This document shows positions 1 to 8,541 of a DNA stretch of 64,000 nt, one piece after another. The DNA is from an uncultured Oscillatoriales cyanobacterium. GTDB taxonomy: Bacteria > Cyanobacteriota > Cyanobacteriia > Cyanobacteriales > Microcoleaceae. How positions within the stretch are numbered: the first letter of the stretch is position 1; each line of letters opens with the position of its first letter. The notes beneath the pieces are model-generated. The model was not told the DNA's origin. It worked only from the letters and a program-made list of their open reading frames with translations, and made no database searches. The position numbers were made by a program, and so were the translations under genes. The stretch covers positions 1 through 64,000 of the forward strand of contig CAITND010000095.1 in the NCBI GenBank assembly GCA_903893625.1, read 5' to 3'.

Positions 1-2
1 AC

Positions 3-314
3 GGAAAAATCTGGGATAAGGCAGTTGTGGCTGTTTCACCTAACTATACCTCTCAAGATTGTTCTAGTTGTGGTCATCGGGTGAAAAAGTCATTGAGTAC
101 CAGAACTCATTCATGTCCTAATTGTGGAATAGAGATTTGTCGTGATACAAATGCGGCAATTAATATTCTCCAGAAGGGTATGGGAATTCTGGGGAGGGAA
201 TGGCAAAACAGTACCTTTGGGCAAAAGGGATCTGCCGAGCAATCGGGAAAGCATGGGGAGAAGACCGCCTCTACTATTGATGGGAAACCAGATATAGCAA
301 GTGGACTTCTGTGA
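3..314 (+). CDS. tnpB: TnpB (IS200/IS605-family OrfB), C-terminal part, cut by window start
   Basis: RNA-guided nuclease encoded by IS200/IS605-type elements. The open frame runs in from upstream of the window, so only about 100 C-terminal residues are visible; a GTG at 27 is not the real start. Seen: the TnpB zinc ribbon (CSSCG followed about 17 residues later by CPNCG), then CRDTNAAINIL, which holds the last RuvC catalytic Asp and the DxNAAxN signature of the family. The tail after NIL is poorly conserved in the family and runs about 45 residues here. Activity cannot be judged without the rest of the gene. A hairpin typical of the element right end follows 16 bp after the stop. Confidence 0.9.
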   Translation, partial: GKIWDKAVVAVSPNYTSQDCSSCGHRVKKSLSTRTHSCPNCGIEICRDTNAAINILQKGMGILGREWQNSTFGQKGSAEQSGKHGEKTASTIDGKPDIASGLL

Positions 315-329
315 ACCATGAACAAGAAT

Positions 330-350
330 CCCTCGGCTTTAGCCGTAGGG
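330..350 (+). repeat. IS200/IS605-type right-end hairpin downstream of tnpB
   Basis: CCCTCGGC pairs with GCCG-T-AGGG around a TTTA loop, leaving one unpaired T. Subterminal hairpins of this kind are the strand-specific substrate of Y1 transposases at IS200/IS605 right ends. In TnpB systems the omega RNA scaffold commonly overlaps the tnpB 3' end and reaches this hairpin. The exact element boundary (near 355-362) cannot be set without the left end or an empty site. Confidence 0.6.
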
Positions 351-373
351 AGTATGTCAAGCATCTAACGGGT

Positions 374-1549
374 TTAAGGGGCAGCAATAAACTGGTTAAT
401 GGCGTCTATGAGTCGATCAATTTCTGATGGGAGGGTCAAGTAATGAACGCAGGCTCTAACGCAGTTGGGATCGAGGAGAGTTCGCAGGAAAATACCTTTG
501 TTTTCTAAAGAGTTGACTAAGGATTTATGGGATTTGCCATTGGTGAGTTGAAACGAGACTAAACCCGCTTCGGGGGGAGAGGTTCTTAAACATTGAATTT
601 GCGAAATTTCAGATAATTTTTGCCAGAGATATTGACTATTTTGACAAATTTGTTGATAACGTTCTGTTGCCGTTCCCCATTGGTGATGAAGGGTGATTGC
701 ATCGCGTAAAGCTGCATATAATGGATAGGCGGAAGTGGCGACTTCATAGCGTCTACCATCGGGTGTCCAAGAGATAGGTTTTCCGTGTTCATCGCTAATA
801 ATACTTCGCCATCCGATAAAGGTTGGGGATAATTCTGATAAGGATTCAGCGCTAACATATAACCCTCCTAATCCATCTGGCCCACACAACCATTTATGAC
901 CTGTAAAGGCATAAAAATCAACGCCAGTTTCTATTAATTTAAGGGGTAAAACTCCAACGGATTGAGCCGCATCGACTAATACTTTTGTGTTATAATTCCG
1001 ATGACACAGGTTAACAATTTCTGTCAGAGGCAATAATTGACCTGTATTCCATAAAATATGACTGATAACTAATAGGCGAGTATGGGGTTTTAAATACTCG
1101 GAAATCATCGCTACAGGATCACCTTGGTTTAAGGTTTCTCTGAGGGGAAAAAACGAAACTTGTAAATCAAATCGGCGTTGAAGTTCTTGAACAGTTGCTA
1201 TAATCCCTGGATGTTCACAATCGGAAATTAACAGATGATCTCCGGGTCGCCAATCAATTCCCCATAGAGCAATATTACAACCTACGGTAACATTTTCGGT
1301 GAACGAGAGGGTTTCAGGAGGAATTCCTAACTCAGTGGCGACCAGATGGCGAGTTAAGCTGACTTCTTCGTGTACCCATTGGCCAATTTTCCCCGAAAAA
1401 GGGCCATGACACTGCACATAGTTATACCCTTGAACAATCGCATCCATTGAAACCTGGGGTAATGGCCCTTGTCCGCCATAATTAAAATAGGCTTTATTGG
1501 CTAAGGCGGGAAAGTGTTGGCGATGGGTTTCCAGGGAAGGAGTTGTCAT
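374..1549 (-). CDS. PLP-dependent cysteine/cystine C-S lyase (aminotransferase class V, C-DES-like)
   Basis: Fold-type I PLP enzyme of the NifS/class V aminotransferase group, 391 residues, the usual length. Seen: FTGHKWLCGP with the Schiff-base lysine at about K219, the PLP-ring Asp in VDAAQS (about D193) and a stacking His in CEHPG (about H113). The overall pattern fits the cyanobacterial L-cysteine/cystine lyase C-DES, which releases a persulfide for Fe-S assembly, better than IscS/SufS, because no active-site Cys loop of the SufS type is evident. It may supply sulfane sulfur. It stands alone on the minus strand beside the tnpB element; its exact substrate is inferred from family resemblance only. 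Confidence 0.8.
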   Translation of the reverse strand: MTTPSLETHRQHFPALANKAYFNYGGQGPLPQVSMDAIVQGYNYVQCHGPFSGKIGQWVHEEVSLTRHLVATELGIPPETLSFTENVTVGCNIALWGIDWRPGDHLLISDCEHPGIIATVQELQRRFDLQVSFFPLRETLNQGDPVAMISEYLKPHTRLLVISHILWNTGQLLPLTEIVNLCHRNYNTKVLVDAAQSVGVLPLKLIETGVDFYAFTGHKWLCGPDGLGGLYVSAESLSELSPTFIGWRSIISDEHGKPISWTPDGRRYEVATSAYPLYAALRDAITLHHQWGTATERYQQICQNSQYLWQKLSEISQIQCLRTSPPEAGLVSFQLTNGKSHKSLVNSLENKGIFLRTLLDPNCVRACVHYLTLPSEIDRLIDAINQFIAAP

Positions 1550-1647
1550 AATATTGAGAGTTGGTTATTTTTCGTCAAGGAACACTTTTAAGTTTAATGT
1601 GAAGAGGAGATCTAAATTCATAATTGACCATTGACACTGAAATAATT

Positions 1648-3192
1648 ATGTTAATCACCGATAAACAACTGTTGCTTTATCAACGCTGTCAGAGACGGGC
1701 ATTTTTAGAGCGTTATGGAGATAGTTCTCAACAAGATCCTCCCAGTGATTTTTTACTAAAATTGATGCAGGATAGTTCTGCTTATCAAAAGAGTATTTTA
1801 TCTCTTTATCCTTATTCTAAACTCAACTATTTTTTTGGAAATTGGGAGTTGGGTGCAAAACAAACCCTAGAATTAATGCAGCAAGGAGTTGACCGAATTT
1901 ATCAAGGGGTTTTGCTAAAATCAGAGGTAATTAATCACTCTGAAATTATGTGGGATGGGTCGTCTATAGAATTTGATTTGATGATTCCGATTACCTTAGT
2001 GAGTTCTCCTGAATTATTAGTCAAACAACCCGGATTTTCTAAATTTGGAGATTGGGTTTATGTTTCTCAGGATATTAAATTAGGGAAACGTCCTAAACTT
2101 GATTATCAAATTATTTCTGCTTTTCATGCTTATTTATTAGAAGAAATTCAAGGAATACAGCCGGAAATAGGCTGGTTAATTTTACGAGATAAAGCCCCTT
2201 ATGGGGTGAATTTAGAACAGCGTCTTCCCCAAATGCACCAGGTTTTAAAGAATTATTTAAACATGGTTTTAGATCATAAAGAGCCGGAGGTTTTTATTGC
2301 GAGACAAAAATGCAATTTATGTCTATGGCATAGTTATTGTTTGGATGTGGCGCGATCGCAAAATCATATTTCTTTAATTCCGGGTGTAACTCCAACTCGT
2401 TATTTACGGTTAAAGGAACTTAATTTAACTACTGTTGAAACCTTAGCGAATGCTACTCCTGATCAATTAGAAGTATATCCCGAATTTGTGGAAGGAGTCG
2501 CCTTACAAATTATTAAACAAGCTGAATCTAATTTAGAGAGTAAAGCGATTAAACGTCAAGAGGAGTTTATCAGTTTTGAGGAAAACTTTAATTCTAGCCA
2601 ATGGATTGATATTTTTCATGATAATTATCAAACGAAGTTAAAAGAATTTCCTGTTGAGATTTATTTTGATATTGAAGCACAACCAGAATTAAATTTTGAT
2701 TATTTACATGGAATGTTAGTAGTAGATAGACGTTCAAATCAACAAAAATTTTATCCATTTTTGGCAGAAAATAAAACTCAAGAAGAATTAATTTGGAAAC
2801 AGTTTTTAGAGTTAGTTTGGATGTATCCCATCGCCCCTATTTTCCATTTTTGTGATTATGAACCTAAAACAATTAAACGATTAGCTACGGTCTATAATAC
2901 CCCGGATTATTGGTGGAAACCTGTGTTAAAACGATTTATTGATCTCCATGCAAAAATGACAGAAACGGTTACACTTCCTGTTGAAAGTTACGCGCTTAAA
3001 CCTGTGGCGAAATGGTTAGGGTTTGAATGGCGTGATCCGAAAGGAAATGGTGCTCAATCTGTTTGTTGGTATGAACAATGGTTAAAAACAGGCGATCGCG
3101 CGCTATTAGATACTATTGTACAATATAATGAAGATGACTGTCGCGCTACATTTCATATTAAAGAATGGTTAACAGAATTTCTCAATGATTAA
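1648..3192 (+). CDS. TM0106-type RecB-like nuclease with C-terminal RNase H-like domain
   Basis: Putative DNA nuclease of the TM0106 RecB-like family. The N-terminal half contains a PD-(D/E)XK-like core ending in a Cys cluster (QKCNLCLWHSYC) resembling the Fe-S clamp of Cas4/AddB nucleases. After a short helical linker the C-terminal part carries IYFDIEAQPE, a DxE exonuclease motif of the RNase H fold, and a final YNEDDCRAT, the third motif of such exonucleases. I chose ATG 1648 (MLITDK) over TTG 1624 because family members begin just before the xxQLLxYQRCxRRxFLE helix. No clear Shine-Dalgarno sequence. Its role in repair or defence is unknown. Confidence 0.75.
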   Translation: MLITDKQLLLYQRCQRRAFLERYGDSSQQDPPSDFLLKLMQDSSAYQKSILSLYPYSKLNYFFGNWELGAKQTLELMQQGVDRIYQGVLLKSEVINHSEIMWDGSSIEFDLMIPITLVSSPELLVKQPGFSKFGDWVYVSQDIKLGKRPKLDYQIISAFHAYLLEEIQGIQPEIGWLILRDKAPYGVNLEQRLPQMHQVLKNYLNMVLDHKEPEVFIARQKCNLCLWHSYCLDVARSQNHISLIPGVTPTRYLRLKELNLTTVETLANATPDQLEVYPEFVEGVALQIIKQAESNLESKAIKRQEEFISFEENFNSSQWIDIFHDNYQTKLKEFPVEIYFDIEAQPELNFDYLHGMLVVDRRSNQQKFYPFLAENKTQEELIWKQFLELVWMYPIAPIFHFCDYEPKTIKRLATVYNTPDYWWKPVLKRFIDLHAKMTETVTLPVESYALKPVAKWLGFEWRDPKGNGAQSVCWYEQWLKTGDRALLDTIVQYNEDDCRATFHIKEWLTEFLND

Positions 3193-3239
3193 TAAAAAAC
3201 CCAGTTTCTGAATAATGGTTTTAAGCGGATATAGAATCT

Positions 3240-3713
3240 ATGACTCAAGAACCAAAAATTGATCGTCAGCAACAACATCAAGCCAATGAACGAACATTTT
3301 TAGCCTGGTTGAGAACGTCTATTTCGTTAATTGCTTTGGGTTTTGCGATCGCTCGATTTAGTTTGTTTTTACATCAATTTCAAATGTCCTTAACTCAAAA
3401 AAGCTTTCCTAGTCATCCTATTTTTAATTCTGATAATATGGGAATTATTCTAGTGATTACTGGAATGATTATTATTGTAATTTCGGCTTGGAATTATAAT
3501 CAAATTTTTTGGCAAATTGAACAAGGAAATTATAAACCTAACCGTTTGTTAATTTGGATGATGACAGTTATTGTGATTATTCTAGGATTGATGAGCTTAC
3601 CATTGTTTTTTCGTCAAGATTTACCCGAAAAAACTGTTCCTAACTCTTTAAAACAACAAAGCAAAAAGACTTTCCCCTTTATTACTCAAGTTCTAATCAA
3701 TCTTCGGTATTAG
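3240..3713 (+). CDS. YidH/DUF202 family membrane protein
   Basis: Small integral membrane protein, 157 residues. Seen: the DUF202 hallmark near the N-terminus (ANERTFLAWLRTSISLIALG) followed by three hydrophobic segments at about residues 25-45, 65-90 and 100-125. The basic C-terminus (KQQSKKTF) is probably cytoplasmic. It starts 47 bp after the nuclease gene in the same direction, so co-transcription is possible. The family's biochemical function is not established. Confidence 0.75.
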   Translation: MTQEPKIDRQQQHQANERTFLAWLRTSISLIALGFAIARFSLFLHQFQMSLTQKSFPSHPIFNSDNMGIILVITGMIIIVISAWNYNQIFWQIEQGNYKPNRLLIWMMTVIVIILGLMSLPLFFRQDLPEKTVPNSLKQQSKKTFPFITQVLINLRY

Positions 3714-3766
3714 GATAGAAAAATAATAGATTATCAATTTTATCCCCATCAAAATAGGTAAATTCA

Positions 3767-4879
3767 ATGCGAATTTTATTATCTTTTTCACTCTTAATTT
3801 TAACCTTGACTTTCTTTTTAATATTCAGCACATCTAGTGTGGCGATTTCAACAGTGATTGATTTAATGCGACAAGCGATGCTACCGACAGGATTACTCTA
3901 TAATAATACAGAAGTCGGCGGGTTATCAGGAATTACTTATAACCCAGAAAAGCAGGTTTATTATGCCATATCCGATGACCCCAGTAATAAAAATAATGCT
4001 CGATTTTATACCCTGAATATTGATTTAAGTTCCGGTTTTCTTTCAGAAACAGGGGTAAGTGTGATCGGTGTTACTCCCTTATTAACAGAAACGGGGAAAC
4101 CCTTTACTAAAGATAGTCTTGATCCTGAAGGAATTGCCTTTTCAGGAAATAGTGTTTTTATTGCTTCAGAAGGAAATCTTTATCAAAATATTTCCCCTTT
4201 TATTCAAGAGTTTTCCCTGAAGGGTGAAATGTTGCGAACTTTACCCATCCCCGAAAAGTTTTTTGATGGGAATAGGAATAAAAGCCAAGGAGTTCGTTCT
4301 AATTTAGCCTTTGAAAGTTTAACGGTGACACCGGATAAAACCTATTTGTTTACAGCAAATGAAAACGCCTTAATTCAAGATGGAGAAATAGCGAATTTAG
4401 ATCAAGGAACACCTTCTCGAATTTTGCGATATAATCTGCAAACCAATCAACCGGATCGAGAGTTTTTATATATCACTGATCCTTTAGCCAATTCTTCTTT
4501 TATAGCAGAACAATATAACAGACAGGGTTTAGTCGATTTATTAGCAATTGATGAACAACATTTAATCAGTTTAGAACGGTCTTTCTCCTTGGGTTTAGGA
4601 TATACAATTAAATTGTTTTGGGTTGCTTTAGAAAAAGCGGATAATATTCAAGATTTGCCCAGTTTAAAAGCAGCAAATTCTAAGATTATACCCGCAGAAA
4701 AAACTTTATTACTCAATTTAAGCCGTTTAAATATAGCAATTGATAATATTGAAGGATTAACTTGGGGTTCTCCCTTACCCGAAGCAGGGCGATCGCTAAT
4801 TCTAATCAGTGATAATAATTTTACAACTCTACAAACAACCCAAATTATCGCATTAAGACTGAATCATCTAAGAAAGTAG
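3767..4879 (+). CDS. Secreted esterase-like/phytase-like beta-propeller protein
   Basis: 370-residue protein with an N-terminal signal peptide (hydrophobic run at residues 3-25). Seen: GGLSGITYNPEKQVYYAISDD and, about 75 residues on, DSLDPEGIAF, followed by FESLTVTPD and IEGLTWG. These are the repeated acidic motifs of the 'esterase-like activity of phytase' propeller family. Probable export to periplasm or outside, with phosphoester hydrolysis as a family-based guess. The TAG stop lies inside the GTAG foot of a REP-like palindrome, so that repeat sits exactly at the gene's end. Confidence 0.75.
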   Translation: MRILLSFSLLILTLTFFLIFSTSSVAISTVIDLMRQAMLPTGLLYNNTEVGGLSGITYNPEKQVYYAISDDPSNKNNARFYTLNIDLSSGFLSETGVSVIGVTPLLTETGKPFTKDSLDPEGIAFSGNSVFIASEGNLYQNISPFIQEFSLKGEMLRTLPIPEKFFDGNRNKSQGVRSNLAFESLTVTPDKTYLFTANENALIQDGEIANLDQGTPSRILRYNLQTNQPDREFLYITDPLANSSFIAEQYNRQGLVDLLAIDEQHLISLERSFSLGLGYTIKLFWVALEKADNIQDLPSLKAANSKIIPAEKTLLLNLSRLNIAIDNIEGLTWGSPLPEAGRSLILISDNNFTTLQTTQIIALRLNHLRK

Positions 4880-4897
4880 TAAGCCCTTCAGGGCTTT
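4876..4897 (+). repeat. REP-like palindrome with GTAG foot
   Basis: GTAGTA followed by the palindrome AAGCCCTTCAGGGCTT. The same motif recurs, inverted, at 52235-52256, with relatives at 52192-52212 and 24251-24271. A GTAG or GGAG tetranucleotide 5' of an imperfect palindrome is the definition of REP sequences mobilised by RAYT/TnpA_REP enzymes. The TAG of the foot is the stop codon of the upstream gene. Confidence 0.55.
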
Positions 4898-5540
4898 GAG
4901 GGGTGAACGCCTGACTACATCATAACCAAAGCTTAACCCTGAAAGACTTGACAACCGATTGGGGGGATCGGCTATCCTTAGATCAGGAACGTCCGCCATT
5001 AGTCGATCACACTCAAATGGAGTAATCCAGCCTGCGGTTGTCAGGTCTGAGGGTGAATTCACAATAAGACCTCATTGGAGGTGAAATTCTTCTTTACCTA
5101 GCGGGACAAAACCTTTTTAGCGTAATCAGCAGGACTCTTGTATTAGGTTTGGTGACTTTCCAAGGGCCAGTGGTCGAACTGGCAATATCCATTTAACCTG
5201 TGCAAAAGTCAAGTAAGAGAACCAAATTTAATTAATTTATTAACCCTTTTTTATGAGTGTCTAATTTGATAAAACCTGAACATTTCTGTGTCATCCACAG
5301 GAAACAGAGTTTTATCATCAACATTGATTTTTAACCCTAAAACTATACCGATTTAAGTCGGAAGCCCTAAATTTTGCAAGGTTTCTGGCTGTAATTAGAG
5401 TTTGGTTTAAAATTCTCCGTCATCAACACTGAACGGAGGAGAAAACAAGGTTGTATTCAAGTAACAACCTCTAGTTTTTGGTGCAAATTTGTCAGTTCGA
5501 TATTAAGTCAAAACCTTCCGAATTTTCGGAACAATTTGTT
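4898..5540. other. 643-bp intergenic region
   Basis: Holds the long-range stem described separately. From about 5230 to 5540 the DNA is AT-rich with no palindrome or ORF I can support; it probably carries the promoter of the acetyltransferase gene. A 64-codon minus-strand frame at 4868-5062 follows the stem sequence and has no coding character. Confidence 0.5.
4937..5053. other. Candidate structured RNA or mobile-element remnant with long-range stem
   Basis: CCCT / GAC / TGACAACCG (4937-4957) pairs with CGGTTGTCA / GTC / AGGG (5035-5053), about 16 base pairs interrupted by one mismatch and small bulges, closing about 77 nt of internal sequence. A second hairpin, CCGAT/ATCGG around a G-run, lies inside at about 4955-4972. 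No credible protein spans the region. Such long interrupted stems are typical of large bacterial ncRNAs; an orphan HEARO/IscB omega-RNA-like element, often found without its ORF in filamentous cyanobacteria, is one possibility. Strand and identity are unresolved. Confidence 0.35.
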
Positions 5541-6524
5541 ATGAATTCCTTAATTATTAAACCCTACGAAGGACAAAAAGATTGGTCTGCAATTTTTAAT
5601 TTATTTGAAGCCTGTCAAACCGTTGATCATCTCAGTGAAGATGAAAGTTTAGCAGACTTAAAATTAGGATTGTCTTCTCCCAATGTTAATCCCCAAGCAG
5701 ATATCCGTCTTTGGACAGATGCAGAGGGTCAACTTTTGGGATTAGTTGGAATTGAACCCCAAGCCTCTAAAACGGTGATTGATGGGTATATTGGATTCTA
5801 TATTCATCCCAGTGTCCGATCCAGTGATTTAGGAAAAGAGATGATGCGGTGGTGTGAAGCCCGAATTCGAGAAATCGGACAGCAAAAACGGTGTCCTGTG
5901 CAATTACGAACCTATACTTTAGAACAACAAACCGAACAAAATCAGTTACTCCAACAACGAGGTTTTAAGGTAGATCGGCAGTTTATAACAATGGCGAAAT
6001 CCTTAGAATCTCCCCTATATATTCCCGAATTGCCATCAGGTTTTAAATTATCTCATGTTCACGGAAAACAAGACGTTTCAGCCTGGGTTGATTTATTTAA
6101 TGAATCCTTTATTGATCATTGGGATCATCATGAATTAACCCTTGAACAAGCTGAATATTGGCGAAGTCAACCCAACTATCAACCCGAATTAGATTTAGTT
6201 GCAGTTGCACCCAATGGCACATTTGCGGCTTTCTGTAAATGTCAGTTAAATTCTGATCAAATTGGTTGGATTGAATGGTTGGGAACGCGACGAACATTTC
6301 GCAAATTAGGATTAGGAAAAACCATGCTATTTGCAGGTTTATCTCAACTCCAAAAAGCCGGGGCGACCACTGCGAAACTTAGCGTTGATGCCGATAGTTT
6401 AACAGGAGCAACTAAGCTTTATGAATCCGTTGGTTTTCAACCCGTAGCCACTTGGTTATCCTGGGTGAAACCCTTATCCCGTAAAAATCTCAGCCAACTT
6501 TTCCCCCAACAAGCCACTGCTTAA
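5541..6524 (+). CDS. Tandem GNAT-family N-acetyltransferase
   Basis: 327 residues forming two GNAT domains, an arrangement like mycothiol synthase MshD. The N-terminal domain (about 1-150) has YIGFYIHPSVRSSDLGKEMM; the C-terminal domain (about 165-325) has a better conserved acetyl-CoA loop (RKLGLGKTMLFAGL) and the closing ATKLYESVGF motif. Start chosen at ATG 5541 (MNSLIIKPYE), since the TTG 5478 extension adds residues with no family similarity. The substrate cannot be predicted. Not in an obvious operon. Confidence 0.75.
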   Translation: MNSLIIKPYEGQKDWSAIFNLFEACQTVDHLSEDESLADLKLGLSSPNVNPQADIRLWTDAEGQLLGLVGIEPQASKTVIDGYIGFYIHPSVRSSDLGKEMMRWCEARIREIGQQKRCPVQLRTYTLEQQTEQNQLLQQRGFKVDRQFITMAKSLESPLYIPELPSGFKLSHVHGKQDVSAWVDLFNESFIDHWDHHELTLEQAEYWRSQPNYQPELDLVAVAPNGTFAAFCKCQLNSDQIGWIEWLGTRRTFRKLGLGKTMLFAGLSQLQKAGATTAKLSVDADSLTGATKLYESVGFQPVATWLSWVKPLSRKNLSQLFPQQATA

Positions 6525-6619
6525 ACAGGACTTACGCAAATTTTGGGATGTAAACCCATAAGTAGGGGTAATTCATGAATTACTCCTACTATTTATAGAG
6601 GTGATGCGGAAGTCCTGTT
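6524..6619. repeat. MITE-like element with terminal inverted repeats and internal palindrome
   Basis: A 96-bp unit bounded by AACAGGACTTACGCA and its inverted copy TGCGGAAGTCCTGTT (one mismatch in 15). In the centre (6562-6589) lies a near-perfect palindrome opening GTAGGGGTAATTC and closing GAATTACTCCTAC. The whole unit could fold into one long hairpin. The left end overlaps the last base of the acetyltransferase gene. The GGACTTACGCA core recurs at 8492-8504 (inverted) and 60434-60445. No ORF inside, so it would need enzymes in trans. Confidence 0.6.
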
Positions 6620-6628
6620 ACAAATAAG

Positions 6629-7960
6629 CTAATAGGGAACACTAGGTTCAAAATCATTGACTCGGTGTGAGGAGAAAATTAAGTGGTTATTGATAAGAAT
6701 AGTTTGGATTGTCTGCTGACTTACATGGAAATATTCGGCTGCATCTTCTATTGCAGACTCCGAGTAGTCGTTATCCAAATAAGCCTGCAAGCTATCGACG
6801 GGACAAAGAAACTCTGCCGCAAAAGCGCGCTGATATTTTTGCCTTGATGTTTTGATATCCGTGCTGGCAAGCCATGATTTTCCATCATTGCCATAAAGCA
6901 AATAATCACATAAGAGCCTAGCAAATTCAAATCTTTTGGCAGTTGGATATCTTTTTCTGGGATGATAATAAAACCCATCTTCCTCTAATGGAACTGCAAC
7001 TGAGATAGGTTGACGTTTTGGAGGCTGCCACGCATCATATTCAGATTCCTGTAGACCAAGCAAATCGCAAAGGATATTGTTGGTGATAGGGTTTTCTTCG
7101 TTGCCAATTTCCTTACGCACAAAAGATGCAACTTCCTTTGCTTGTTGCCAAGGTGCTTTCATCGCCTCTTGACTTACAGGCAAATTACTCAAATTAACGG
7201 GCTTTCCTTTGAGGCCAGAGGATTCGATCAGTTCTTTAATTGCGCTGAAGGGTCTGGTTTCTGATGATTCTTTGCCGCAAGTAGGAGCTAGTTCAGAAAG
7301 CGTTTCATTTCCCATTTGTTTAGCGAGAACAAGAGCATCTTCCACAATCTCATCAGGACATTCATCGGGATCAAAGCCCAATTCAGCTTCACAACGACGG
7401 TACATTGTTGAATATGGGTCAGATCGTTCTTCTTGAACTTCTTCCCAAAGGTGAGCTAAAGACGTGCCATGAACTCCTGTTTGATTAAGACGGGATATAA
7501 CAGACTCAATGAATGCGGCGGCTATTTTATCAAATTCAAGGAAATTCTCCGAGACTGGATGATCGAGACCATTTATATATCTGACTGATTGTTTCTCAGT
7601 AGAATCGGATGAAGTAGCCCATATTTGCATAGATTTAGTATCTGAAGCGAATATAACTGTGGGCCAAATAAACCCTTGATTGGATGCTGTTAATTCATGG
7701 GCCATTCTCCAATCAACCGAGGGCTTACTTCTTGCAGGAAGAGGCTCGAACAGTAATCTCCACCACGAAGAAGCCATCCACGATGCCAGGGGATAGGCAG
7801 AAACGAAAACAGTAGGATCAATCTTTTGAGACCAAATATCCTGATTCTCAGTCAGATTGACTTCTCCCGCTTGGAAACTAAACATACCCATAGTCTGCTC
7901 AATTTCGGGAGAATTATTACCATTAGGCAACCAGTCAAAATTAAGAGTTAGCTCTTTCAC
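6629..7960 (-). CDS. ImmA/IrrE-like protein lacking the HExxH metal site
   Basis: 443 residues. The C-terminal part (about 345-430) aligns by eye with ImmA/IrrE metallopeptidases: KRFEFARLLCDYLLYG sits where family members have RFTLAHELGHYLLH, followed by the typical QRAFAAEFLCP. Both zinc His residues and the catalytic Glu are therefore replaced, suggesting a non-proteolytic, binding-only role. The first 300 residues match no family I recognise. It overlaps the 3' end of the upstream small gene (7941-8417), so the two are co-transcribed and translationally coupled, as in toxin-antitoxin or ImmA-regulator pairs. Confidence 0.6.
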   Translation of the reverse strand: MKELTLNFDWLPNGNNSPEIEQTMGMFSFQAGEVNLTENQDIWSQKIDPTVFVSAYPLASWMASSWWRLLFEPLPARSKPSVDWRMAHELTASNQGFIWPTVIFASDTKSMQIWATSSDSTEKQSVRYINGLDHPVSENFLEFDKIAAAFIESVISRLNQTGVHGTSLAHLWEEVQEERSDPYSTMYRRCEAELGFDPDECPDEIVEDALVLAKQMGNETLSELAPTCGKESSETRPFSAIKELIESSGLKGKPVNLSNLPVSQEAMKAPWQQAKEVASFVRKEIGNEENPITNNILCDLLGLQESEYDAWQPPKRQPISVAVPLEEDGFYYHPRKRYPTAKRFEFARLLCDYLLYGNDGKSWLASTDIKTSRQKYQRAFAAEFLCPVDSLQAYLDNDYSESAIEDAAEYFHVSQQTIQTILINNHLIFSSHRVNDFEPSVPY

Positions 7961-8417
7961 TCCGAATCCTCCATTGCTTGATTACCTCTTCATAGAAAGG
8001 ATCTTCTTTTGGCAGAGGATAGCCATGATACGCTCCTTTCTCACACGACTCAAGCTGTGCTTCTAGTAGAGTCTCATCATCCATGACAGACCAAACATTT
8101 TTGGGCCACTGACCTACAACGCGATCGCTAACTAATCCATTTTTAATGCCTTTTCTCAGCAGAGCTAGAGCTTCCTTTCTGGTGAAAACCTTAACGGAGT
8201 CACAAAGGGACTTACTTTGTCTAGGAGAACTAGGGGGCGTAAGTTTGAAATCACCTGGATTCATTTTATGTTCGGGATTTCCGCCATACTGCGCTTGTGA
8301 TGCCAGGTTTGAAAGGTCTTGAAAATTGCATTCCTCCAAATTAAGCATTTTGCGTTTGGAGTTGAATTTGCCGTCACGTTTTTTCATGAAAATAAAGCAC
8401 TGTCTCAACATTAGCAC
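7941..8417 (-). CDS. Small partner protein of the ImmA/IrrE-like cassette, possible toxin
   Basis: Up to 158 residues; the start is uncertain (GTG 8417, ATG 8411 or ATG 8387, the last giving MKKRDGKF). Visible features are a basic N-terminus, YGGNPEHKMNPGDF, LTPPSSPRQSKSLCD, a helical centre (ALALLRKGIKNGLVSD) and a conserved-looking GAYHGYPLPKEDPFYEEV near the end. I do not recognise a named domain; the NPEHK and YHGYP motifs, with His and basic residues, would suit a small nuclease-like toxin, but that is a guess. It overlaps the downstream ImmA-like gene by 20 bp. It contains a HIP1 site (about 8119). Confidence 0.5.
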   Translation of the reverse strand: MLMLRQCFIFMKKRDGKFNSKRKMLNLEECNFQDLSNLASQAQYGGNPEHKMNPGDFKLTPPSSPRQSKSLCDSVKVFTRKEALALLRKGIKNGLVSDRVVGQWPKNVWSVMDDETLLEAQLESCEKGAYHGYPLPKEDPFYEEVIKQWRIRSERANS

Positions 8418-8491
8418 ATTTCAGATATCCACTAACTGTACTCTACACTTCAGTCCTAGCGGATTTTAATAATTAGTATATATAGCGTAAT

Positions 8492-8504
8492 TGCGTAAGT
8501 CCTG
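8492..8504 (-). repeat. Copy of the GGACTTACGCA repeat motif
   Basis: TGCGTAAGTCCTG, the inverted form of the terminal repeat of the element at 6524-6619. Together they flank the ImmA-like two-gene cassette on both sides. Confidence 0.5.
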
Positions 8505-8541
8505 ATTTAGATGATTAACAGCTTACAATAGGGGTATTGAT

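Noticed and set aside
4868-5062. 64-codon minus-strand ORF
   Set aside because: Coincides with palindromes and a long-range stem; no coding pattern.
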